DNA from: Serratia marcescens
GTDB lineage: Bacteria > Pseudomonadota > Gammaproteobacteria > Enterobacterales > Enterobacteriaceae
Length of the DNA: 64,000 nt
Direction: 5' to 3'
Assembly (NCBI RefSeq): GCF_001902635.1
Contig: NZ_MJAO01000011.1
Span: 62,001-126,000 of the forward strand
The position numbers and the translations under genes are program-made. Under the pieces are notes generated by a model. The model was not told the origin of the DNA and searched no databases. It was given only the letters and a program-made list of their open reading frames with translations. Shown here in pieces: positions 40,798 through 51,062 of this stretch (its first letter is position 1; each line of letters starts with the position of its first letter).

Positions 40798-43512
40798 TCA
40801 GGCGCCGTAGCCCATCATCTTCAACAGCTGCTGCGCCTGCTGCACCGCTTCCTGGCGATGGGCGACGCCCAGTTTCTGGTACAGGTTGCGGATGTGGGTC
40901 TTGATGGTGGTGGCCGCTACGTCCAGCTCGCCGGCGATCTGATCGTTGCTGTAGCCGGAATAGATCAGCCCCAGCACCTGCCATTCGCGCTGGGTGAGCG
41001 GGCTGGTACGGATCAGCTCCGGCACCTGCGGGTGAGTCAGCAGTTTATCGACGAAGTTCTCGTCAAAATGCGCGAACTTATGCCGATGATGCTGGTTGAT
41101 GTCGCGCAGAATGCGCTGGGCGCGATGCTGTTCCAGCTCCGGCAGCGTGTTGAGCTGGATCAGCTGGCGCAGCTGCTGCGCCATCACTTCGCCCTCGATG
41201 ACGAAGTGGCTGATAAAGCCGGTGCGGTTGGCCAGCGACAGCGCTTCGATCAGCGCCTGCTGTGCTTCGCCCTTGCGCTCTTGCAGCCAGTAAAGCTGGT
41301 TGCTGAGCAGCAGGTTGCGGTTGAGATCGCTCACCAAACGCAGGCGGCGGGCGTTTTCGTTCAGTTCATCCAGCACCACGCCGGCTTCTTCATACTGGCC
41401 GAGCAGGATCTGCACCCGCGCGATGTTGCGCCATTGGCCCTGAGTGAAGTGGTTGTCCGCCATGCCGGGCTTTTCGGTATGGCGCAGCCACTGGGCGGCG
41501 GCGGCGGCGTCGCCGGTCATCTGCCAGTGAATCACCCGCGACTTGTCGGTGTTGGTCAGCCAGTCGCGGTGGTAGTGGGCGCCGTGCAGCAGGGTTTCGC
41601 AGCGCTGCAGGTGGGAATTGGCATTATCCAGATCGCCGCGCGCCAGCGAGCATTTGGCCAGCATGGCGATGCACTGCAGCTGCTGCTGCGGTTGGTAGTT
41701 CGCCAGGATCTTCAGCCCGGTGCGCGCCGCGTCTTCCGCTTCGTCCAGCCGCGACCACGACCACAGGATCTGCGCGCGAATGCGCAGCAGAAATTCGTGC
41801 ATCGGCAGCTGTTCCAGATGCTGCTCGCGGATCAGCTCAAATGCCTTGTCCTGGGTTTCGTAAGCGGCCTGCAGGAAGCCTTGGGCGATGAGGATCTCGC
41901 TCTGCTGCAGCAGCGCCCAGAGCGCGTAATGGTTGGCCTGATGGCGGCGCGCCATCTGCTCGGTTTGCTGCATCATCGGCAGCGCGCGCGCCAGTTCACC
42001 CTTGCAGTGGTGCACTTCGCCGGTCACCGATGTGGCGACGATGCGGCTGTAGTAGCTGGACAGCGGCAGGAATTTCAACGCTTCGGTCGCCAGCCGCTCG
42101 GCCTCTTCCGGTTTGCCGGCGTTGATCGCCACCTGGGCGCGCAAGGCGTTGAACTCGGCGTGCAGCGTCTGGTCTATTTCGATTTTCTGTTCGTGCATGG
42201 TGCGCTCGGCGCGCTCCAGCAGGGTATTGACCTCGCTGTAGCGGTGCTGGCTCTGCGCCAGCCAGGCCTGCAACAGCGCCAGCTTGGGGTTTTGGATCAG
42301 GCGCTCATACGGCAGCGCGTTGAGGCATTCTTCCAGCAAGGCCAGCTCGCTGTGGTGGAACAGCGACCAGGCGTGTTGCAGCAGGATATCGCGCAGCATG
42401 CTGACGTCGCTGGCCGCCAGCGCATGGTGAATGGCCTCCGCCGGGTAACCCAGCGCCAGCCAGCCCTCGGCGGCGGCGCGGTGCAGCCCCGGTAGCTCCA
42501 GCGCCAGCTCCCACTGACAGCGCTGGCGAAGGAAAGAGGCGAACAGCGGGTGGAAGTTGAACCATTCGCCGGTATCGTCCATGCGGTGGATGAACAGCCC
42601 CTGGCGCTCCAGTTCTTCCAGCCGCTGCTGGCCGTTTTCTTCGCCGGTCAGGCGCACGATCAGCGCGTCGTTCATCGAACGCAGCACCGAACAGCGCAGC
42701 AGGAAGGCGCGCGCATCGCTATCGACGTGATCCAGCACTTCGTCCACCAGGTAGTCGGACAGGTGACTGGCGTTCAAGCCCGCCAGCCGTTTGGCCGACA
42801 GCTGGGCCGAAGAGGCGGACTGGCGGGCCGACAGCGCGATCAGCTGCAGCGCGGTGGCCCAGCCTTCCACCTCGTCGCACAGGCGGCTGCTGTCTTGCTG
42901 TTCCATCGGTGCCGCCAGGCGGCAATCGAAGAACTGTTTGGCTTCCTGATGGGTGAATGCCAGCTGTTGCGTGCCCATTTCCAGCAGCTGATCGCGTACC
43001 CGCAGATTGGCGATGCCGAGCGGCGGCAGGGTGCGCGAGAGCAGGAGCAGCGTCAGGTTTTCCGGCTGGTGGCGCAGGAAAAAGCGCATGGCTTCGTGGA
43101 TAGCGTCGTTGGTGATCAGGTGGTAGTCGTCGATCACCAGGTACAGCGGCTGGTGCCAGTCGGCCAGCTCGATAAACAGCTGGGCGAACAGCGCCGACAG
43201 GCTGGCGTATTGGTGCTTTTGGCTCAGCGCCTCGCTTTTGACGCAGCGGCCGCCGCTGGCCTGCTGCAGGGCGGCGATCAGGTAGCTGGCAAAGCGCTCC
43301 GGTTGGTTGTCGCTCTCGTCCAGCGAATACCAGCCCAGATCGGCCTTGCCGGCCGCCCATTGGGCGACCAACGTGGTTTTCCCGTATCCCGCCGGGCAAT
43401 TGACCAGTGTCAGGCGATAGTTGCCCGCGCTGGCCAGTTTGGCCAGCAGGCGATCGCGGATCACGGTATTTTGCAGCCGTACCGGGCGGCTCAGTTTTGA
43501 TGGGATCAGCAT
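40798..43512 (-). CDS. malT: ATP-dependent maltose regulon activator MalT
   Basis: A 904-residue STAND-class activator (E. coli 901). It has the N-terminal P-loop [14 protein letters not shown] near residues 39-52, a winged-helix and arm region, a TPR-like superhelix that binds maltotriose (about 440-800), and a C-terminal LuxR-type DNA-binding domain ([25 protein letters not shown]...[19 protein letters not shown]). ATP and maltotriose make it oligomerise and activate malPQ. The ATG at 43512 matches the family start [12 protein letters not shown]. It is divergent from malP. Confidence 0.96.
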   Translation of the reverse strand: MLIPSKLSRPVRLQNTVIRDRLLAKLASAGNYRLTLVNCPAGYGKTTLVAQWAAGKADLGWYSLDESDNQPERFASYLIAALQQASGGRCVKSEALSQKHQYASLSALFAQLFIELADWHQPLYLVIDDYHLITNDAIHEAMRFFLRHQPENLTLLLLSRTLPPLGIANLRVRDQLLEMGTQQLAFTHQEAKQFFDCRLAAPMEQQDSSRLCDEVEGWATALQLIALSARQSASSAQLSAKRLAGLNASHLSDYLVDEVLDHVDSDARAFLLRCSVLRSMNDALIVRLTGEENGQQRLEELERQGLFIHRMDDTGEWFNFHPLFASFLRQRCQWELALELPGLHRAAAEGWLALGYPAEAIHHALAASDVSMLRDILLQHAWSLFHHSELALLEECLNALPYERLIQNPKLALLQAWLAQSQHRYSEVNTLLERAERTMHEQKIEIDQTLHAEFNALRAQVAINAGKPEEAERLATEALKFLPLSSYYSRIVATSVTGEVHHCKGELARALPMMQQTEQMARRHQANHYALWALLQQSEILIAQGFLQAAYETQDKAFELIREQHLEQLPMHEFLLRIRAQILWSWSRLDEAEDAARTGLKILANYQPQQQLQCIAMLAKCSLARGDLDNANSHLQRCETLLHGAHYHRDWLTNTDKSRVIHWQMTGDAAAAAQWLRHTEKPGMADNHFTQGQWRNIARVQILLGQYEEAGVVLDELNENARRLRLVSDLNRNLLLSNQLYWLQERKGEAQQALIEALSLANRTGFISHFVIEGEVMAQQLRQLIQLNTLPELEQHRAQRILRDINQHHRHKFAHFDENFVDKLLTHPQVPELIRTSPLTQREWQVLGLIYSGYSNDQIAGELDVAATTIKTHIRNLYQKLGVAHRQEAVQQAQQLLKMMGYGA

Positions 43513-43784
43513 AGTATTCCAGGGTATAAATCGCGGTTCCCGCCGGGATTGGAGTGGCGCTAATTATTTTATGGTTCGTAATTAATAGCTCCTCCTAACT
43601 TCTGCCAACCCTAAACGTATTGCAACAAGCTTCCGCATTGGCTTGGAGTTAAGTTGCTATCGATCACACTTTTTTACGTTTGGCGCCGGCGCGCGGCGAT
43701 GCCGTTACGGATCGCATTTCCGGCCCTGGACAAAACTTCAGCAGTGCGAATACTTGTGCTAACGTCATGGTTAACGTTCTCAGT

Positions 43785-43813
43785 GCTCGCCGCACGCGTT
43801 GGCGGGCTTTTTT
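43785..43813 (+). terminator. Orphan Rho-independent terminator upstream of malP
   Basis: The stem GCTCGCC / GGCGGGC (one G-T pair) with a nine-base loop is followed by six T. It points in the malP direction but lies 160 bp before malP, with no gene ending there. It could end a short RNA starting between about 43650 and 43760, or act as an attenuator in a long malPQ leader. Confidence 0.65.
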
Positions 43814-43871
43814 GCATCGTTGCAAGGGAGTCAAAAAGTGCCTGAGATCACAATTCCAGCTACGCCCCAAT

Positions 43872-43881
43872 CCTCCTCCCC
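43872..43881 (-). promoter_or_regulatory. MalT box of malPQ
   Basis: On the minus strand this reads GGGGAGGAGG, an exact match to the MalT decamer GGGGA(T/G)GAGG. A looser copy in the other direction (GGCGGGATGATG) begins at 43894. They lie about 80-100 bp upstream of malP, consistent with cooperative MalT binding. Confidence 0.7.
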
Positions 43882-43972
43882 AGCTAATCCCCAGGCGGGA
43901 TGATGCCGTCAGGCGTTCTCACCGGCACGATAGCGGCAATTTGACCCACTTACTGGATAGAGAGTTTTCCTT

Positions 43973-46378
43973 ATGTCACAGCCTACGCTCAAGAAGGATG
44001 CTTTTCTGGCGGCGCTTACCCGTCAGTGGCAACGGTTCGGCCTCAGTTCCGCACAGCAGATGACGCAACATCAATGGTGGGAAGCCGTCAGCGCGGCGCT
44101 GGCCGAACAGCTGGCCGCGCAACCGGCACCGCGTAAAAGCGCCAAACCGCTGCGCCACGTGAACTACATTTCGATGGAGTTTCTGATCGGCCGGTTGACG
44201 GCGAATAACCTGATCAACCTGGGCTGGTACGACACCGTCGAGCAGGCGCTGGCGGAGCAGAACGTCAAGCTGGCGGATCTGCTGGAGCAGGAAACCGATC
44301 CGGCGCTGGGCAACGGCGGGTTGGGGCGTTTGGCGGCCTGTTTCCTCGACTCGATGGCGACGGTGGAGCAACCGGCCACCGGCTATGGGCTGAACTACCA
44401 ATATGGGCTGTTCCGCCAATCGTTCCTGGGCGGGCAACAGCAAGAGGCGCCGGATAACTGGCAGCGCGAGAGCTACCCGTGGTTCCGCCACAACGCCGCG
44501 CTGGCGGTGGACGTGGGCATCGGCGGCAAGCTGGAGAAACAGGCCGACGGCCGCGAGCTGTGGCGCCCGGCCTTCACCCTGCGCGGTGAAGCCTGGGATC
44601 TGCCGGTGCTGGGGTACCGCAACGGCGTGGCGCAGCCGCTACGCCTGTGGCAGGCGACCCATCAGCACCCGTTCAACCTGAGCGATTTCAACGACGGCAA
44701 ATTCCTGCAGGCGGAGAAGCAGGGCGTAGAAGCCGACAAGCTGACCAAGGTGCTCTACCCGAACGACAACCACCAGGCCGGCAAACGCCTGCGCCTGATG
44801 CAGCAGTATTTCCAGTGTGCCTGCTCGGTGGCGGACATTTTGCGCAAGCACCATCAGGCCGGCCGCAAGATTGAAGAGTTGCCGAAGTACGAAGTGATCC
44901 AGCTGAACGACACTCACCCGACCATCGCCATTCCGGAAATGCTGCGCATTCTGCTGGATGAGCACCAGCTGGAGTGGGATGCGGCCTGGGCGATCACCAG
45001 CAACACCTTTGCCTATACCAACCACACCCTGATGCCGGAAGCGCTGGAGTGCTGGGATGAAAAACTGGTGCGCAGCCTGCTGCCGCGTCACTTCTCCATC
45101 ATCAAACAGATCAACGCCAGGTTCAAAAAATTGGTGGATAAGCATTGGCCGGGCGACGAGGCGGTGTGGGCCAAGCTGGCGGTACACCATAACAAGCAGG
45201 TGCGCATGGCCAACCTGTGCGTGGTCAGCGGCTTTGCGGTCAACGGCGTGGCGCAGCTGCATTCGGATCTGGTGGTGAAAGATCTGTTCCCGGAATATCA
45301 CCAGCTGTGGCCGAACAAATTCCATAACGTCACCAACGGCATCACGCCGCGCCGCTGGTTGAAACAGTGTAACCCTGCGCTGTCGGGTTTGATCGACGAG
45401 ACGCTGAAGGTGGAGTGGGCCAACGATCTCGACGCGCTGCGTGGGCTGGAGAAATTCGCCGACGACGCGGCGTTCCGCCAGCGATATCAGCAGATCAAAC
45501 GCGACAACAAGGTGGCGCTGGCCAACTATGTGCACGGCGTGATGGGACTGACGCTCAACCCGGACGCGATCTTCGACGTGCAGATTAAACGCCTGCACGA
45601 GTACAAGCGCCAGCACTTGAACCTGTTGCACATTCTGTCGCTGTATCGTCAGCTGCGCGACAACCCGAATCTGGACATCGTGCCGCGCGTTTTCCTGTTC
45701 GGTGCCAAGGCGGCACCGGGTTACTACCTGGCGAAAAACATCATCTACGCCATCAACCAGGCGGCCGAGAAGATCAACAACGATCCGCTGGTGAAAGATC
45801 GTCTGAAAGTGGCGTTTATCCCCGACTACCGCGTGTCGGTGGCTGAGCTGATGATCCCGGCGGCGGATATCTCCGAGCAGATCTCCACCGCCGGTAAAGA
45901 GGCCTCCGGTACCGGCAACATGAAGTTGGCGCTGAACGGCGCGCTGACGGTCGGCACGCTGGACGGCGCCAACGTCGAAATTGCCGAGCAGGTGGGCGAA
46001 GACAATATCTTTATCTTCGGCAACACCGTGGAGCAGGTGAAGGCGCTGTTGGCGAAGGGCTACGACCCGCTCAGCTACCGCAAGAAAGACAAGCACCTGA
46101 AGGCGATTTTGGACGAGCTGGCGAGCGGCGCGTTCAGCCACGGCGACAAGCACGCGTTCGACATGATGCTGCATAGCCTGTTGAAAGGCGGCGACCCCTA
46201 TTTGGTGCTGGCGGACTTCGCTTCGTACTGCCAGGCGCAGCTCCGGGTCGATGAACTGTACCGCGATCGGGACGAATGGACGCGGCGGACTATCCTTAAC
46301 ACCGCACGCGTCGGCATGTTCAGCTCGGATCGCTCGATTCGCGATTACCAGCAGCGCATCTGGCAAGCCAAACGTTAA
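43973..46378 (+). CDS. malP: Maltodextrin phosphorylase
   Basis: An 801-residue GT35 phosphorylase that cuts glucose-1-phosphate from maltodextrins. It shares the pyridoxal-phosphate motif [22 protein letters not shown] with GlgP but is shorter at the N-terminus and follows the MalP pattern ([43 protein letters not shown]). It lies 9 bp before malQ and opposite malT, as in the malPQ operon of E. coli. Confidence 0.96.
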   Translation: MSQPTLKKDAFLAALTRQWQRFGLSSAQQMTQHQWWEAVSAALAEQLAAQPAPRKSAKPLRHVNYISMEFLIGRLTANNLINLGWYDTVEQALAEQNVKLADLLEQETDPALGNGGLGRLAACFLDSMATVEQPATGYGLNYQYGLFRQSFLGGQQQEAPDNWQRESYPWFRHNAALAVDVGIGGKLEKQADGRELWRPAFTLRGEAWDLPVLGYRNGVAQPLRLWQATHQHPFNLSDFNDGKFLQAEKQGVEADKLTKVLYPNDNHQAGKRLRLMQQYFQCACSVADILRKHHQAGRKIEELPKYEVIQLNDTHPTIAIPEMLRILLDEHQLEWDAAWAITSNTFAYTNHTLMPEALECWDEKLVRSLLPRHFSIIKQINARFKKLVDKHWPGDEAVWAKLAVHHNKQVRMANLCVVSGFAVNGVAQLHSDLVVKDLFPEYHQLWPNKFHNVTNGITPRRWLKQCNPALSGLIDETLKVEWANDLDALRGLEKFADDAAFRQRYQQIKRDNKVALANYVHGVMGLTLNPDAIFDVQIKRLHEYKRQHLNLLHILSLYRQLRDNPNLDIVPRVFLFGAKAAPGYYLAKNIIYAINQAAEKINNDPLVKDRLKVAFIPDYRVSVAELMIPAADISEQISTAGKEASGTGNMKLALNGALTVGTLDGANVEIAEQVGEDNIFIFGNTVEQVKALLAKGYDPLSYRKKDKHLKAILDELASGAFSHGDKHAFDMMLHSLLKGGDPYLVLADFASYCQAQLRVDELYRDRDEWTRRTILNTARVGMFSSDRSIRDYQQRIWQAKR

Positions 46379-46387
46379 GGAGAGCGA

Positions 46388-48478
46388 ATGGATCGCAAGC
46401 GTATCGATCAGGTGGCAGCGCAGGCGGGGATCGCTGCCGATTTCATCAATGCCCACGGCAAGCGGCAGGCGATTGAGCCGGAGACCAAACGCAAGCTGCT
46501 GGCGGCCATGAACCGCACCGGCGCCGTGCAGGAAAGCGCGCCGTCGCCGTTACCGGCGGTCAAGGTGTTCTATCAGGGTGCGCCGCTGGCGCTGACGCCG
46601 GCGGGCGAAGGCGAATACCTGTGGGCGCTGCAGCGTGAAGACGGCGAATGCTTGCAAGGGCGCGTCGGCGCGCGCAAGACCCTGACGCTGCCCGGCGATC
46701 TGCCGACCGGCTACCACCAGCTGACGCTGAGCCAGGGCGCGCAGCAGTGGCCATGTCGGCTGATCGTCGCGCCGAGGCGTTGCTTCGAGCCGGACGCCTT
46801 GCTGACTGGCAAGAAGCTGTGGGGTGCCTGCGTGCAGCTGTATACGCTGCGTTCCGATCGCAACTGGGGCATCGGCGACTTCGGCGATCTGCGCCTGATG
46901 GTGGAGCAGGTGGGTGAACGCGGCGGCGCTTTCGTCGGCCTTAATCCGATCCATGCGCTGTATCCGGCCAACCCGGACAGCGTCAGCCCGTACAGCCCCT
47001 CGTCGCGCCGCTGGCTGAATCTGGCGTATATCGACGTCAACGCGGTGGAGGATTTCCAGCGCAGCGAAGCGGCGCAGCGCTGGTGGCTGAAGCCGGCGAC
47101 GCAGAAACAGTTGGCCAAGGCGCGCGCCGCGGAGTGGGTGGATTACGCCGCCGTGATGCCATTGAAGCTGGCGGCGCTGAAGCTGGCGTTCCCGGTATTT
47201 CAGGCGCGCAAACCGGGCGATGCGCAGCGCCAGGCGTTTGAGCAATTCGTGGCGGACGGTGGTGACAGCCTGTATCAGCAGGCGTCTTTCGACGCGCTGC
47301 ATGCGCATTTGGCGGCGAAAGACGTCAGCCAATGGGGCTGGCCGGCTTGGCCTGAGCGTTATCGGCAGGGCAATGGCAAAGCGGTGCGGCAGTTCTGCGA
47401 AGAACATCAGGATGCGGTTCGTTTTTACCTGTGGTTGCAGTGGCTGGCAGCCGCTCAGTTCGCTGAGTGTTTCGTGCAGAGCCAACGGCAGCAGATGCCG
47501 ATCGGCCTGTATCGCGATCTGGCGGTTGGAGTGGCGGAGGGCGGTGCGGAAACCTGGTGCGACCGCGAGCTGTACTGCCTGAAAGCGTCGGTCGGCGCAC
47601 CGCCGGATATCCTGGGGCCGCTGGGGCAAAACTGGGGCCTGCCGCCGATGGATCCGCACGTGATGACGGCGCGTGGTTATCAGCCGTTTATCGATCTGCT
47701 GCGCGCCAACATGACCAGCTGCGGCGCGCTGCGCATCGATCACGTGATGGCGCTGCTGCGGCTGTGGTGGATCCCCTATGGCGAAACCGCCGATCGTGGC
47801 GCCTACGTCAAATATCCGGTAGACGATCTGCTGGCGGTGCTGGCGCTGGAAAGCCAGCGTCACCGCTGTATGGTGATCGGCGAGGATCTCGGCACTGTGC
47901 CGGTGGAGATCATCGGCAAGCTGCGGGACAGCGGCGTCTACTCCTACAAAGTGCTCTATTTCGAACGCGACGGCGAGCACCATTTCCGTGCGCCGCAGGC
48001 TTATCCGGTGCAGGCGATGGCGACCATTACCACTCACGATCTACCGACGCTGCGCGGCTATTGGCAGAGCGACGATCTGACGCTCGGCAAGACGCTGGGG
48101 CTTTACCCGGACGCGGAACTCCTGCAGGCGCTGTTCGCCGATCGGGAACGCGCCAAGCAGGGGCTGCTGGATGGGCTGCACCGCTACGGCTGCGTGCCGC
48201 AGAAGGTGGGCAAGAAGGCGGCGCTGCTCGGCATGAGCCCGCAGCTCAATCGCGGCCTGCAGCGCTATGTCGCCGACAGCGCCAGCGCCTTGCTCGGCCT
48301 GCAGCCGGAAGACTGGCTGGATATGGCCGATCCGGTCAACATTCCCGGCACCAGCGATCAATACCCTAACTGGCGGCGCAAGCTGACCCAAACGCTGGAG
48401 GAGATGTTCGCCGATCCGCGGATAAACCGGTTGTTGAAGGACTTGGATAAGCGGCGTCGCAAAGTGTCGGTGGGGTGA
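46388..48478 (+). CDS. malQ: 4-alpha-glucanotransferase (amylomaltase)
   Basis: A 696-residue GH77 enzyme that disproportionates maltodextrins, giving longer chains for MalP and free glucose. The catalytic residues lie in ALRIDHVMALLRLWWIP (nucleophile Asp), VIGEDLGTVPVE (acid/base Glu) and TITTHDLPTLRGYW (Asp). The start at 46388 has AAGGAGAG. It is followed by an ERIC repeat. Confidence 0.96.
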   Translation: MDRKRIDQVAAQAGIAADFINAHGKRQAIEPETKRKLLAAMNRTGAVQESAPSPLPAVKVFYQGAPLALTPAGEGEYLWALQREDGECLQGRVGARKTLTLPGDLPTGYHQLTLSQGAQQWPCRLIVAPRRCFEPDALLTGKKLWGACVQLYTLRSDRNWGIGDFGDLRLMVEQVGERGGAFVGLNPIHALYPANPDSVSPYSPSSRRWLNLAYIDVNAVEDFQRSEAAQRWWLKPATQKQLAKARAAEWVDYAAVMPLKLAALKLAFPVFQARKPGDAQRQAFEQFVADGGDSLYQQASFDALHAHLAAKDVSQWGWPAWPERYRQGNGKAVRQFCEEHQDAVRFYLWLQWLAAAQFAECFVQSQRQQMPIGLYRDLAVGVAEGGAETWCDRELYCLKASVGAPPDILGPLGQNWGLPPMDPHVMTARGYQPFIDLLRANMTSCGALRIDHVMALLRLWWIPYGETADRGAYVKYPVDDLLAVLALESQRHRCMVIGEDLGTVPVEIIGKLRDSGVYSYKVLYFERDGEHHFRAPQAYPVQAMATITTHDLPTLRGYWQSDDLTLGKTLGLYPDAELLQALFADRERAKQGLLDGLHRYGCVPQKVGKKAALLGMSPQLNRGLQRYVADSASALLGLQPEDWLDMADPVNIPGTSDQYPNWRRKLTQTLEEMFADPRINRLLKDLDKRRRKVSVG

Positions 48479-48536
48479 CGATCGAGTGCCGTTGTATTAA
48501 GACAAAGGATGAGGACCGTAGCCCTATCCAAATGAT

Positions 48537-48660
48537 GGATACCCGAATTAATTGGAGTTGCAGCTAGGCGGCAAGTGCGTAAATCCCCAGGAGCTTACTT
48601 AAGTAAGTGACTGGGGTGCGCGCACGCAGCCAACAACGCTGCAACTTCAAGTAAGAAGGG
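48537..48660. repeat. ERIC element
   Basis: A roughly 124 bp element carrying the ERIC core AATCCCCAGGAGCTTAC and AAGTAAGTGACTGGGGTGCG, with long outer inverted arms (GAGTTGCAGC / GCTGCAACTTC). It has the normal length of about 127 bp, unlike the expanded copy before asd. It sits between malQ and nfuA and would be transcribed into both messages as a hairpin. Confidence 0.9.
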
Positions 48661-48663
48661 GGA

Positions 48664-49239
48664 TCAGTAGTAAGAGTGTTCGCCGCGCTGGTGCTCGGTC
48701 AAGTCACGCACGCCCTTCAGTTCCGGGAACTTCTGCAGCAGCTCTTTCTCGATGCCTTCTTTCAGCGTGACATCCACCATCGAACAGCCGTTGCAACCGC
48801 CACCGAACTGCAGGATCGCCATGTTGTCGTCGGTGATCTCCATCAACGTCACGCGGCCGCCGTGGCCCGCCAGCTGTGGGTTGATCTGCGATTGCAGCAC
48901 GTATTCAACGCGTTCCATCAGCGGTGCATCGTCATCGACCTTGCGCATCTTGGCGTTCGGCGCCTTCAGCGTCAGCTGGGAACCCAGCTGGTCGGTCACG
49001 AAGTCGATTTCGGCGTCTTCCAGATACGGCGCGCTCAGCTCATCGACATAGGCGGACAGCTTGTCGAACTTCAGTTCGGTATCCGTCGCTTCTACCGCGT
49101 CCGGCGGGCAATAAGAGACACCGCATTCGGCCGTCGGCGTGCCCGGGTTGATCACGAATACGCGGATTTGGGTGCCTTCTTCTTGATTTGCCAACAGTTT
49201 GGCAAAGTGTTCCTGTGCAGCATCTGTTATACGGATCAT
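48664..49239 (-). CDS. nfuA: Fe/S biogenesis carrier protein NfuA
   Basis: A 191-residue protein with an N-terminal degenerate A-type domain (1-95) and a C-terminal Nfu domain. Cys149 and Cys152 in [12 protein letters not shown] bind a [4Fe-4S] cluster at the dimer interface for delivery to target enzymes. It aligns end to end with E. coli NfuA. Its neighbour gntX is the same as in E. coli. Confidence 0.96.
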   Translation of the reverse strand: MIRITDAAQEHFAKLLANQEEGTQIRVFVINPGTPTAECGVSYCPPDAVEATDTELKFDKLSAYVDELSAPYLEDAEIDFVTDQLGSQLTLKAPNAKMRKVDDDAPLMERVEYVLQSQINPQLAGHGGRVTLMEITDDNMAILQFGGGCNGCSMVDVTLKEGIEKELLQKFPELKGVRDLTEHQRGEHSYY

Positions 49240-49297
49240 AGCATTAGCTCAATAGTTGACTTCTATAGTCGGTTATAATACGCCCATTGCCGTGGCA

Positions 49298-49981
49298 CTA
49301 CAACGTGCGGCAAACGCACCAGACCTGCACCGAGGCGGCGCCTTGCCGCTGCAGCAGCGCCGCGATCTCCGAGACGGTGCTGCCGGTGGTCACCACGTCA
49401 TCCACCAGAGCGATATGCCGGCCGGCAACCGATGCCGCGCAGACGAAAGCGCGCTGTAGATTGCGCCGGCGCGCCCCGGCGTTCAGCCGTTGTTGCAGGG
49501 CGGTCTTGCGCACCCGGCGCAAGGTGGCGGGCTGAAAGGCGCAGCCCAGCCAGTGCGCCAGCGGCCGGGCCAGCAGCTCGCTTTGGTTATAGCCGCGGCG
49601 CCAACAGCGCGTTGCATGCAAGGGTACCGCTAAAATCATATCGGGTCTGTTCAGATACTGCTCTGTGCATGCGTGCCGCCACTGCAACAGCATCAGGCGC
49701 GCCAGCGTCGGTGCCAGTTCGGGCGCGTGCTGGAACTTGAACCTTTTCACCAGCTGGCTGAGGGGCGCAACGTAGTCGCCGACGAACACCAACCGCAGCC
49801 AGGGCGGTGGCCGTTGCAGGCAGCGGCCGCAGGGCGTTTGTGTATTCCCGGCGGGCAGCCCGCAGCGCGGACAACAAGGGGGTTTGGCCGGCAGATGGCG
49901 CAGGCAACAGCTGCAGATACCATGACGCATCAGGCTCAACGGCTGCCGGCATAGCCAACAGCGGCTGCGGATTGATAGCAT
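49298..49981 (-). CDS. gntX: ComF-family phosphoribosyltransferase-like protein GntX
   Basis: A 227-residue protein with an N-terminal zinc-ribbon-like set of cysteines (CWLC, CSCC, CPRCGLP, CGRC) and a C-terminal phosphoribosyltransferase domain carrying the PRPP loop LVDDVVTTGSTVSEIA. It resembles ComFC of competence systems and E. coli GntX; the biochemical role is unsettled. The ATG at 49981 matches the family start (ML-x5-CWLCR). It is divergent from bioH with only 40 bp between starts. Confidence 0.92.
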   Translation of the reverse strand: MLSIRSRCWLCRQPLSLMRHGICSCCLRHLPAKPPCCPRCGLPAGNTQTPCGRCLQRPPPWLRLVFVGDYVAPLSQLVKRFKFQHAPELAPTLARLMLLQWRHACTEQYLNRPDMILAVPLHATRCWRRGYNQSELLARPLAHWLGCAFQPATLRRVRKTALQQRLNAGARRRNLQRAFVCAASVAGRHIALVDDVVTTGSTVSEIAALLQRQGAASVQVWCVCRTL

Positions 49982-50021
49982 AGAGGCTCCGTGACGGATA
50001 AGCATGAAAGGACAATAACCA

Positions 50022-50792
50022 ATGACAGCGCTGTACTGGCAAACAATAGGTGAAGGCGAACGCGATCTTGTGCTGCTGCACGGCTGGGGATTGAACGCCG
50101 AAGTGTGGAGTTGCATTCAGGCGCGACTGACGCCGCATTTTCGCCTGCACCTGGTCGATCTGCCGGGGTATGGCCGCAGCCAGGGGTTCGGCGCCCTGTC
50201 GCTGGAGCAGATGACGGAGATCGTGCTGGCGGCCGCGCCGCCGCAGGCCTGGTGGCTCGGCTGGTCGCTCGGCGGGCTGGTGGCCAGCCAGGCGGCGTTG
50301 ATGCAGCCTGAGCGGGTCAAGGGGCTGATCACCGTGGCCTCCTCGCCGTGCTTCGCCGCACGCGATGAGTGGCCGGGGATCCGCCCGGACGTGTTGAGCG
50401 GCTTCCAGCACCAGCTGAGCCTGGATTTTCAGCGTACCGTCGAGCGCTTTCTGGCGTTGCAGACGCTGGGCACCGAGAGCGCGCGTCAGGATGCACGCCA
50501 GCTGAAAGCGGTGGTGCTCAATCAACCGACGCCGAGCGTCGAGGTGTTGAACGGCGGGCTGGAGATCCTGCGCACTGCCGATCTGCGCGTGCCTCTGGCG
50601 GTACTGACGTTGCCGCTGCTGCGGATCTACGGCTATCTGGATGGGCTGGTGCCGCGCAAGGTCGCCGAGCTGCTCGACGCCGCTTGGCCGCACTCCAGGT
50701 CGCAGATCGTGGCCAAGGCCGCCCATGCGCCGTTTATCTCTCACCCTGATGAATTTGTGACGATGATCGAAGCGTTTATTGCAGCACATTGA
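50022..50792 (+). CDS. bioH: Pimeloyl-[acyl-carrier protein] methyl ester esterase
   Basis: A 256-residue alpha/beta hydrolase that removes the methyl group from pimeloyl-ACP methyl ester, closing the BioC-BioH route to biotin. The triad is Ser82 (LGWSLGG), Asp207 (YGYLDGLVP) and His235 ([11 protein letters not shown]), at exactly the positions known for E. coli BioH. No biotin operon is nearby, which is normal for bioH. Confidence 0.96.
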   Translation: MTALYWQTIGEGERDLVLLHGWGLNAEVWSCIQARLTPHFRLHLVDLPGYGRSQGFGALSLEQMTEIVLAAAPPQAWWLGWSLGGLVASQAALMQPERVKGLITVASSPCFAARDEWPGIRPDVLSGFQHQLSLDFQRTVERFLALQTLGTESARQDARQLKAVVLNQPTPSVEVLNGGLEILRTADLRVPLAVLTLPLLRIYGYLDGLVPRKVAELLDAAWPHSRSQIVAKAAHAPFISHPDEFVTMIEAFIAAH

Positions 50793-50891
50793 ATACGGCG
50801 GGAAAACGCACGATAGAGCGCTAAAAAAAACGCCGCCGGGTGGATAAAAGACAAAGCTGTTCGATACTTAGTGAGTCAATGCGTTGGCTGA

Positions 50892-50926
50892 AAAATGAAA
50901 AAAACGCGAGCGGCGTTTTTCATTTT
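50892..50926. terminator. Hairpin downstream of bioH
   Basis: AAAATG-(A)7-CGC and GCGTTTTTCATTTT form a stem of about 14 bp with a two-base bulge and a GAGCG loop. A second upstream segment, AAAAACGCCGC at 50826-50836, is perfectly complementary to GCGGCGTTTTT (50910-50920), so two mutually exclusive folds are possible. It most likely ends bioH transcription. Confidence 0.55.
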
Positions 50927-51062
50927 GGCGTTTCGTCTCTGGGCAACAGGCCCCGTCAGGGAAAGCAACGAGGCCTGAGGATGTCGCGGCAGCCTGCGGT
51001 ACTGCGCATGGATTCTTGACGGCTTTCATAACAGATAAATTATCCATTGAGAGGTTAGTGTC

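Larger units (their letters stand above)
43513..43972. other. malT-malP divergent control region
   Basis: These 460 bp contain a MalT-box match near malP, a possible half CRP site (ATCACAC near 43656), and an isolated terminator hairpin at 43785-43813 that no annotated gene explains. Open frames on both strands in 43654-44063 lack motifs and are treated as noise. Confidence 0.5.

Noticed and set aside
43654-44063. Short frames in the malT-malP gap as possible leader peptides
   Set aside because: None has a ribosome site placed correctly and one overlaps malP; the terminator there is better explained by an RNA element.
43973-46378. malP as a second copy of glgP by recent duplication
   Set aside because: The two phosphorylases share family motifs but differ throughout and each matches its own E. 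coli orthologue in sequence, length and position.
44639-46456. 605-codon open frame opposite malP
   Set aside because: Same antisense artefact: biased composition, no domain, and complete overlap with malP.
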